A stretch of DNA of 64,000 bases from Ambrosia x helenae (lineage: Eukaryota; Streptophyta; Magnoliopsida; Asterales; Asteraceae). Below, piece by piece: positions 57,023 through 64,000 of this stretch. Made by a program: the position numbers and the translations under genes. The stretch spans positions 38,823,463 through 38,887,462 of the forward strand of contig CM061228.1 in assembly GCA_030844895.1 (NCBI GenBank), given 5' to 3'. The stretch's first letter is position 1. Each line of letters opens with the position of its first letter. The notes under the pieces were generated by a model. It made no database searches. It was not told the DNA's origin and saw nothing but the letters and a program-made list of their open reading frames with translations.

Positions 57023-57340
57023 ATGTCGACCAACACTGCTACTAGTAAGCCTCAAGCAACAGAGATATTAGCTGTGTAAGGGATGATGAAGTTATCTCAA
57101 TATCCTATCCATGATGAGTCTGCAACAGATGCTCTTGATCGGCTTGCTGAATATTGTGGGTATGTGTTGTCACAAGAAGATATGAGACCTGATAATCTTG
57201 ATGATCAAGGGACCTCTGATGGGCAGCCGTTAAAGATGAAGAAGCTTTCAGAATTAGGAGATTTACCCAAGACTTCCCATCGTAAACTCAAGAAAGTTAG
57301 AGGTTATTGGAAGCATGCTTCTTATGTCTTTAACTTTTAA
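57023..57340 (+). pseudogene. Small antisense ORF of unknown function, one in-frame stop
   Basis: ATG 57023 begins MSTNTATSKPQATEILAV, followed by TAA at 57077-57079 and then, in the same frame, GMMKLSQYPIHDES to a stop at 57338-57340. Without the early stop it would be about 105 residues: an acidic middle (SQEDMRPDNLDDQ) and a basic end (SHRKLKKVRGYWKH). I do not recognise the family. It has its own TATA-like box and lies tail-to-tail with the integrase, whose minus-strand end is 235 bp away. It may be a second gene carried by this Tat family or a 3' portion of the first after rearrangement. Confidence 0.5.
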
Positions 57341-57574
57341 GTTCTTAAGGGTAGGTCGTATGTAGAAGCTTTTGAAATTGCTGTTGGGTGTCTGTATGTG
57401 GGGTGTGTTTGTTTTTTGTGATGATCCCCTTCTTTTGTGTATATCGATGTGTCAACAGCTTATGTCTTTTGTTTGAATTTCGAAGCATCTAACAATGACT
57501 TGTATGAGAAATGCTTGTTTGTAATATAAATGAATTGGGCTTAAAGCCCTTATTACAAAATCTGAAGCAATAAA

Positions 57575-58791
57575 TTAAACATAGCATATGCACAATTGCG
57601 CTGCATTCCAAGTACGTGGCACAGGTGAACCATCTAGGCGTTCTAAAGCATACGCGCCCTTTCCCAATTCTTCCTGGATTTTATAAGGTCCTTCCCAGTT
57701 TGGAGCAAGCTTACCAGGTTTTTCAGCGTTTGATGCCTCATTGCTGCGGAAAACAAAGTCCCCAACGCAGAAAAGATGTTCCTTGACTCGCGCATTGTAA
57801 TATTTTTCCAACTATTGTTTATATGAGGCTTCGCGGACATAGGCTGAATCTCGGCGCTCGTCTAGCAAGTCTAGATTCATTCGTAGTTCTTTGTCATTGT
57901 CAGTTCGTTGTGCGAACAAGACCCTTGGGGATGGGCATGTTTCTTCTGTGGGAATTACCGCTTCGGTTCCGTATGTCAAACTGAACGGTGTTTCTCCGTT
58001 GCTTGTTTTTGAAGGGTGCGATGGGCCCATAGAACATGGGGTAACTCATCGACCTAGCCGCTTCGTCTTGTTCCCAGACGTGCTTTGATTCCTTCAACGA
58101 TACTTCGGTTTGCGCGTTCTACTTGGCCATTGCCTTGAGGATGCGCAACTGAAGTGAATATCTGTTTAATTTTCATGGATGACATCCATTCTTGTAGGTG
58201 TTGGTCCGCAAACTGCGTACCATTGTCACTTACAATTTCTAGTGGCAGGCCAAATCTGCAAATGATGAATTCCCATATGAATTTTTTGATGTTGCGCCCA
58301 TCGATTGTGGCCAATGTTTTGGCTTCTACCCATTTGGTGAAGTAATCGATGGCGACCACTAGGTATTTGACATTACCCGACGCTGTAAGGAAGGGTCCAA
58401 CTAGATCGATGGCCCATTTTTGGAATGGCCATGCTGCAGTGACTGGGACCAAGTTGTTTTTTGGCCTGAGTGTTCCGGGTGCGTGCCGTTGGCAAGCGTC
58501 GCCTTTGCGTAATTATTTTAATGCATCGAGGTGCATTCCAGGCCAGTAGTACCCCGCGTTCATGAGTTTTGCCACGACCATCCTAGGTCCCGCGTGTAAT
58601 CCGCAGGTTCCTTCATGGATGTCCCTTATTAAGTATGTGGCTTCGTCGGAGTCTACGCATCGTAGCAATGGTCCGAGGTAAGATCGTCGGTATAGAATAC
58701 CGTCGACGACCTCGTAATGCAGGGCTTTGTGTTGCAGCTTCCTGGCTTCAGCTCTGTTTGATGGAAGGATCCCTTTGGTCAAGAAGGCCAT
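57575..58791 (-). pseudogene. Tat element integrase
   Basis: Minus strand, in order. The zinc-binding part (58791-58513) has IRDIHEGTCGLHAG and YYWPGM. The catalytic core (58452-58054) has the first Asp in KWAIDLVGPF, the second in IVSDNGTQF and Glu in NGQVERANR, the last two 35 residues apart as in D,D(35)E. The C-terminal part (57811-57575) has VGDFVFR, LAPNWEGPYKI and TWNAAQL. All catalytic residues are present, but frame changes near 58500, 58050 and 57815 separate the pieces. Integrase inserts the cDNA with a 5-bp duplication, agreeing with the ATATC TSD here. Confidence 0.88.
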
Positions 58792-59770
58792 TATGGGGGT
58801 GATCCAAGATTCTTTCCCATTTGGACCACGTTTACATGTTTTTGTGGTATAGATGGCTTGGTCAGTACTTCAACTCGCACGTCTTTTGCCATGTGATCAA
58901 ATGTGGTTGATGCCATTTTGCTTAAGGCATCCGCCAGCTTGTTTTGGCTTCGACTTACGTGAGTGACTTTGTAGTGGATGAAGCTGTTCATCAGTTCTTT
59001 GGTGTGCTGTAAATATAAGATCATAGATGGCTCTCTTGCTTCATATGAGCCATCTATGTGGTTGGCAACTAACATGGAATCAACACGGGCTTCGATGTAT
59101 TACGCTCCCATCTTTTTGGCAATGCGTAAGCCTGCTATCAGTGCTTCAACCCTGCCTCATTGTTAGTTGTTTGAAAATCGAGCCTTATTGCGTAGGTATA
59201 TTCTTTCCCTTCTGGTGTTATCAGACGTAACCCCGCACCAGCTCCTTCATCATTGCAAGCACCATCAGTGAATAATTTCCACTTTTGTGTTTCATCAAGC
59301 GGAGTTGATTTTGATGACACTTCGTTTGCGCATTCTTCAACTTTATCTGCTGGGACCTCCGCAATAAAATCTGCCAGGATTTGTCCTTTAAAAGAAGGTC
59401 TAACTTTGTATGTGATTGAGTGTTCTCCCAATTCGATGGCCCATTTGGCCAATCGTCCAGAAAGTTCTGGCTTGCGCAAGATGTCGATGATGTGGAAATC
59501 TGTGAGGACATTGATTGGATGCCCTTGGAAGTACCTGCGCAATCTTCTGGATGCGTGGACTAATGCAAGAACCAATTTCTCCATTGTTGAGTAGCGGGTT
59601 TCAGCGTCCAGCAATGTACGGCTGACATAATAGATTGGGGTTTGTACCCCTTTCCTGTCGACCATAAGTACCGCGCCAACCGCCTTATCGGTGACGGATA
59701 AGTACAGAGTAAGCGGTTCTTTAGGTAACAGAGCAGTGAGTGTTGGCAAATTGCTCAGACACTTCTTCAT
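58791..59770 (-). pseudogene. Tat element RNase H plus second (archaeal-type) RNase H
   Basis: 59770-59138 begins with the gypsy RNase H region: LTLYLSVTDKAVGAVL, YYVSRTLLDAETRYSTMEKL, LRRYFQGHPINVLTD. It continues through RLAKWAIELGEHSITY into a second domain WKLFTDGACNDEGAGAGL followed by NNEAGLKH. After a frameshift at about 59140 that domain continues in 59075-58791 with HVSRSQNKLADALSKMAS. Two successive RNase H domains are the diagnostic trait of the Tat lineage. In the first, the usual catalytic Asp position reads SVTDKAVG, as in other Tat elements where this copy is thought to be decayed. Confidence 0.88.
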
Positions 59771-60948
59771 TTATTGAAAAGCCGTTTCCGCTTCTGTGGT
59801 CCAATGAAAGTTGGATTTCTTCAAGCAGTTCTTCAGTGTCTCCACGAAGAGGAAAGATTTGGACGCGTAGTTTGACAAAAATCTGTTCAAAGCTACAAGG
59901 CACCCCATTAATGTTTGGACTTCTTTGACGGAAGATGGAGACGACATGCGTTCGATTGCTTGGACTTTTTCTGGATTCGGGCGGAAACCATCTTTTGTTA
60001 CAATGACCCCGAGGAACTTTCCTTCCTCCATTCCGAAAGAACATATTCCCGGGTTTAATTTCATCCGCACGCTGCGCAGTTGGCCAAATGTTTTTTGGAT
60101 GTCGTTTAGCATCTGGTCCTCTTCTCTACTCTTGATTACCAGATCGTCGACGTACACCTCCAAGTTTACACCGATTTGTTTTACGAACGCGGTGTCTATT
60201 AAACGCTGATATGTTGCCCCAACGTTTTTTAGTCCGAATGTCATTTTGGTGTACAGAAAGTTCCCATATCTGTGCGGAACGCTGTCTTGTCTTCGTCTTC
60301 TTTGGCCATCTGGATTTGGTGATAGCCCTTGTAGGCATCCAGGAAACATTTAAATCTGTAAGGTGCTAACGAATCGACTTTTAAATCAATCTCGGGTAGC
60401 GGGTAACAATCTTTTGGGCAGGCTTTATTCAGATCCTTGTAATCGACGCACATGCACCAAGTGCCATTAGATTTTCCAACCATGAATGGGTTTGCCACCC
60501 AGGTTTGATACTTGCTTTTGCGGAGAATACCCGCCTTTAAAAGTTCCATCACCTGCTCATTCAGCGCCTTTGTTTTCTCCGGCCCCATGTTGTGTTTCTT
60601 TTGAGCAACCGGTTCTGCGTTCTTGTAGAGGTTGAGTTTGTGTTCCGCAATGTGACGCGGAACGGCAACCATGTCTGCTGGCTTAAAGGCAAATATGTCC
60701 ATGTTCTTTGTTAACTGTTGCTTAAAATGTGAGCGAATGGAGTCGGAGATTACATGGCCGATGACAACTGTCTGTTCCATGAATGCAGGGTTGATAACCC
60801 ATTTTTCCGGTTCGTTCTGACAGTTGGTTTTGTTTGCTTTGCGGGTTTCGGTGCATCCGTTGTATGGCATGTTTTGTTCCCGCGTATGAATGCGAATCCT
60901 GTTCGCATGGGAAATCCTGCCATCTGATGTGGTGTAGATGCGTTGCAA
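59771..60948 (-). pseudogene. Tat element reverse transcriptase
   Basis: 60948-60241 carries AEHKLNLYKNAEPVAQKK, VMELLKAGILRKSKYQTW, FMVGKSNGTWCMCVDYKDLN and FLDAYKGYHQIQM. The following frame, overlapping from 60349 to 59771, carries MTFGLKNVGATYQRLIDTAF, the intact catalytic EVYVDDLVIKS (about 60157-60125) and SFGMEEGKFLGVIVTKDG. One frameshift near 60245-60290 joins the two. The DD pair and the surrounding fingers and palm motifs are present. Confidence 0.9.
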
Positions 60949-60959
60949 TTAAATTTTGC

Positions 60960-61804
60960 CAGTCCTTCCCGCCCTAACAGGATGTCATGTGAGGAATTAA
61001 CAGGAAGGACAATGAAATCACACGTCTCAGTGCATGAGTGCTTTCCGTCTGAGAGCGTTACTAGAAACGTGAGCATTCCCAATGGGTAAATCATTTCATG
61101 AATAAAGCCGGATATGGGCTCTGTGACACGTACTATTCTTGCTTTATCATCATCATCCAACTGATCGAAACATTGCTAGTACATAATGTCTGTGCTGTTG
61201 CCGTTGTCTAAAAACATATACCTTGTCCGGTAATGTCCGACAACACCTGTGATGATCAATGGAGCTGTCGAAGAAGCCCCTCCCTTCACTCTCGGCATAA
61301 TGACTTGTTCTTCCTTCCATGAATCATCGTTTGCGTCCGCAAACGTGCGATTGTAGCTTGTAGCTCTGTGGATCATGTTGCAGTTGTTGCGCGATTTGCT
61401 GTACACATGATGCGCATTGAGGATACATATCCTCTTCTGAGGGGCTCGTTCCCTTCGGTATTGTCTCTTTGCTTTCTCCGCATGTTCTTCATGAGGTGTG
61501 CTAGCTGCCCAGACTTTATAGCATTTTCTATTTCCATCTTTAGACTGTAACAGTTGTCTGTTAGATGGCCATAGTCTTCATGGTATTCACAGTATTTGGA
61601 CTTGTCCACATCCCGTCTGTCACCTCGGAGCTCTTGCGGTTTTGGAAATTGGATCTGTTCGGTTTTCAACACTTCAGATGGTGTTTTAGACAACGGGGCC
61701 CACTCGTAATTTTTCTTTAAGTGCCCTTTATGATCACGAGGCCCTCTCGAGCTAAGTATGTTCCGCGCGTCTTGCGCGGGAGAGTATTTTCCTTCTTCTG
61801 TCAT
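60960..61804 (-). pseudogene. Tat element Gag C-terminus and protease
   Basis: 61804-61373 has YCEYHEDYGHLTDNC with LKMEIENAIKSGQLAHL, the knuckle-like Gag C-terminus usual in Tat elements. The protease follows: TAPLIITGVVGHYRTRY, then MFLDNGNSTDIMY at about 61215-61176, where the catalytic D-T/G-G reads DNGNS. A stop follows, then MIYPLGMLTFLVTL and NSSHDILLGREGLAKFNCNA (about 61085-60955). The altered active site and frame breaks make it non-functional in this copy. Confidence 0.82.
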
Positions 61805-63000
61805 GCCAGAAATTATCGACCAAACGGATTTTCCCTCTGTTGTTAGAGGGTGGATGATGGTTGCTGCTCTGGTGTGTGTTTTTATTCCGATGGAAAGATC
61901 GTTCGGAGGACGCGTATACCTTTGCAGCTTCGATCACTTCGTCCCAGGCATGCGGCACGCCATCTTTTCCTGTCAAACACTTCATTAAATCATCATTTCT
62001 TACCCCGTGTATGAATGCTACACGGGTAAGTTCTTCTCTGCAGCCTAGCTGAAAGGCTTCCTTGTTGTATCTGACGATGTAGTCTTCTAGGGATTCATTC
62101 TCATGGCGTGCGCACAAGAGGATGTGTGCTTTGTCCTTCTTGTGTTTACGCAAGTGTGAAAAGTGATTTTTGAATTTTCTTATGAGATCATCAAAGTCTA
62201 GCAGACTTCCGACAAGCAAACTTTCGTACCAGACCCTGGCTGCCCCTGTTAACGTTTGCACCAACAGATGACAACAGGCTTGTACAGGCCATAGCTTAGA
62301 AATGCCTGCGCAGTCAAAAGCATGTAAGTGATCGTCTGGATCACGTAAACCATCGTATTTCCCAATCGTGCTTGGGAGTTTGCACTCTTGAGGCATTGGT
62401 GCTAGCGCGATGCGCGCACAGAACTTTGATCTCTCAGCGAAAGTCTTTGGCTTGTACGGCTTATAGAGATCATCGTCCTTTGGTGCTGGGTTACTGGCAT
62501 TTAGAATGCTGCTTTCGATTGGAGTCGTGGTGCACCTCATTTTCTGATTCATAGCCGTCTGGTTCCTCATTCAGGTTGACGGGGTCCTGACCGCGAGTAT
62601 TTCTACCACGGTCTCCACCACGTACCACCTGACGAGGCGCATTAGTACGACGACCATTGTTGTTTTCCCGAGGTGATTCTGAATCATCCTCCCTTGTGTC
62701 AAAACTTAATGTCTTTTTGACATTAAGTTTGGCTTTTTCCATCACCATCTTCTGATACTCGGCAATTGTTTTTTAACTTTACCGTGCCAACCACTTGTCC
62801 GGATCTACCAGAGATTGGTTTTCTTGTTTCTTCTTTCCTTCAGTAAGTCCTCCCCTGATTGGGTTAAACTGAAATGTTGAAGTTGGCTGTTTCTGGGTCA
62901 CGTTTTTGGTGATGGTGTTTGGTGTGACGTCATTGATTTCATCGTCGATTGTTGCATCTACTTCAGCAATGTTGTTGTTTGCATCCTTTGAGGGAGCCAT
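61752..63000 (-). pseudogene. Tat element Gag
   Basis: Start taken at ATG 63000 (MAPSKDANNNIAEVD), 33 bases after the PBS edge; an upstream ATG at 63069 lies inside the LTR and is unlikely. The first frame stops at 62779 after an acidic/basic N-terminus. Two shifts lead to the main capsid-like Retrotrans_gag domain (about 62500-61900): GKYDGLRDPDDHLHAF, FKNHFSHLRKHKKDKAHILL, ESLEDYIVRYNKEAF, AFIHGVRNDDLMKCL. The pattern fits Tat-lineage Gag. Confidence 0.85.
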
Positions 63001-63032
63001 GGTTGCTAGTTTGAAAGATTTGCGAACCGTAA

Positions 63033-63044
63033 GGGATGGCGCCA
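63033..63044 (-). other. Primer-binding site, tRNA-Asp type
   Basis: On the minus strand TGGCGCCATCCC lies one base after the 5' LTR. Its first seven bases match the complement of a tRNA-Asp 3' end; the rest has diverged. Confidence 0.65.
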
Positions 63045-63045
63045 A

Positions 63046-63610
63046 TGAAGAAACAAATAGTCTTACCACCGGTTAGGGATGATAAGATTATTGTATTCCA
63101 TAGGGTTGATCCTTCACTAGCAGCTATGGATTAAGGAACCAGCAAACAAGGGTTGATTGTGGATGTGGAGACGACTACACAAGGTAGTAGTTTATAACAA
63201 AAACGGGGTGAATGGGGATACTATCTTGTAATGATAGCCCTCCGGGTTAGCAGAAAGTGTCCTCTCCTACTAGGGATATGATCCCTGTTATAGGAGAGTT
63301 CGTATGCCACCATTACCCAAGTCCTAACCGTGGTTAGGTTATCTCCATCACCCTTAATTGTCTTAGTATGGTGATATAAGGAAAGCTAAATTAATGGGAA
63401 TGATGGAACGTTGTACCGCCTTTAATATTGAGTCTACGTGATTTATGCATGGCAGTTGACCATGCATGAAATCCGCCTTTGACCAAGACTTGACTTTTGA
63501 CCAGGCATTAGTGTGCTTTGACCACTCCTTGTGTGCACACCTTCTCCGCGTAGTAGTGTTTTTCCGGGTTTGGGTATGCGGAATAGTCTATTTAGTACCC
63601 AATCCCATCA
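63046..63610 (-). repeat. 5' LTR of the Tat element (right on the plus strand)
   Basis: 565 bp, minus strand TGATGGGATT to TTTCTTCA. Partner of 51972-52536, flanked by ATATC. Confidence 0.92.
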
Positions 63611-63615
63611 ATATC

Positions 63616-64000
63616 CAACTTAAATATAAATATAAAGAAAATATAAACAGTTCAATTTATTTAATTCATAATTAAATATGCCTATTGTGCACAAAGCTAC
63701 GTGCCAGATATTTTGAAATTAAAGTACTAAGACATGAAAATGGAATATGTGTCAAATACCAGAAAATCGAGTCTTAACATAATCAACTATTGAAAAATTG
63801 ACATGTTTACTTATTCAACACGGTTCAACAAATAACATTACTTTTAATATTTATTTTTTTAATTATACATGAAATTAAAATGCATACTTCAAGTATTAAT
63901 AAAAATTTCTTATACACAACATTCATTTTCGTATTTGTCACATTGCCATCGTCATCCAGTATAAATAACTTCACACCAGCTCTGCTTTTTATTAATGACA
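63616..64000. other. AT-rich flank, no gene seen
   Basis: Continuation of the sequence left of the Tat insertion; no coding region or repeat recognised up to the window end. Confidence 0.55.

Larger units (their letters stand above)
51972..63610 (-). mobile_element. Tat-lineage Ty3/gypsy retrotransposon with antisense genes
   Basis: The two 565-bp LTRs are in direct orientation, with a perfect 5-bp TSD ATATC outside (51967-51971 and 63611-63615). Transcription runs on the minus strand: LTR, PBS (63033-63044), gag, protease, RT, RNase H plus a second RNase H, integrase, a roughly 5-kb region with plus-strand genes, PPT, LTR. The second, archaeal-type RNase H and the extra Transposase_28-type ORF are hallmarks of the plant Tat lineage. 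The LTRs differ at about two dozen positions by eye (about 4%), so the insertion is of moderate age. Gag-pol carries several frameshifts and stops. Confidence 0.93.

Noticed and set aside
63049..63110. Separate short repeat shared with 51975-52030
   Set aside because: It is the edge of the Tat LTR pair, already explained.

Overview
This window is a repeat-dense stretch of a land-plant nuclear genome, most likely a eudicot. I lean towards Asteraceae from the overall look of the Tekay-, Tat- and MULE-type proteins, but that is a weak inference. I find no convincing intact host gene. Nearly everything recognisable is a transposable element, a nested pile of elements, or an organelle fragment. 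Most coding regions are broken by stops and frameshifts; the clear exceptions are two near-identical intact gag ORFs.

Layout. 1-1380 is a nuclear copy of part of the plastid ycf1 gene. 2.2-5.9 kb holds two hAT-type fold-back elements with exact 8-bp target duplications and, between them, a dead PIF/Harbinger transposase split by a Mutator-type MITE with a 9-bp duplication. 6.9-7.9 kb holds a 5'-truncated SINE and a fold-back MITE. 8634-19262 appears to be one Tourist/Harbinger-like element (TTA duplication) that was invaded twice: by a pol-less Ty3/gypsy LTR element (8694-15704, TSD TGTGG) and by a long-TIR MULE (15935-18925). 20.2 kb has a complete SINE with a long TSD. 21.8-23.2 kb has a second dead Harbinger transposase, and 23496-24185 a third hAT-type element.

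27015-45142 is an old degenerate Ty3/gypsy (Tekay-like) element. Its 5' LTR was invaded by a 10.6-kb tandem array of a gag-only LTR element (LTR-gag-LTR-gag-LTR, 27291-37854, one CATAC duplication around the whole). 45.5-47.8 kb carries a probable Helitron 3' end and a fourth fold-back element. 48543-51908 is a TIR element with a captured LINE zf-RVT segment and a dispersed 14-bp palindrome. 51972-63610 is an 11.6-kb Tat-lineage Ty3/gypsy element on the minus strand (TSD ATATC, 565-bp LTRs). It has dual RNase H, a near-complete but frameshifted gag-pol and, between integrase and 3' LTR, two promoter-like antisense genes. The first is a multi-exon Transposase_28-type gene.

How the parts relate. 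The gag-only array must depend on pol supplied elsewhere, for example by a related Tekay-type element; the old Tekay-like copy here is too damaged to do so. The Tat element has every pol domain but many breaks. The nesting gives a relative order of events: Harbinger transposase before MULE MITE; Tourist host before LTR element and MULE; old Tekay LTR before the tandem array; (TA)-flanked TIR element before Tat. All family calls come from reading motifs by eye, without database searches.
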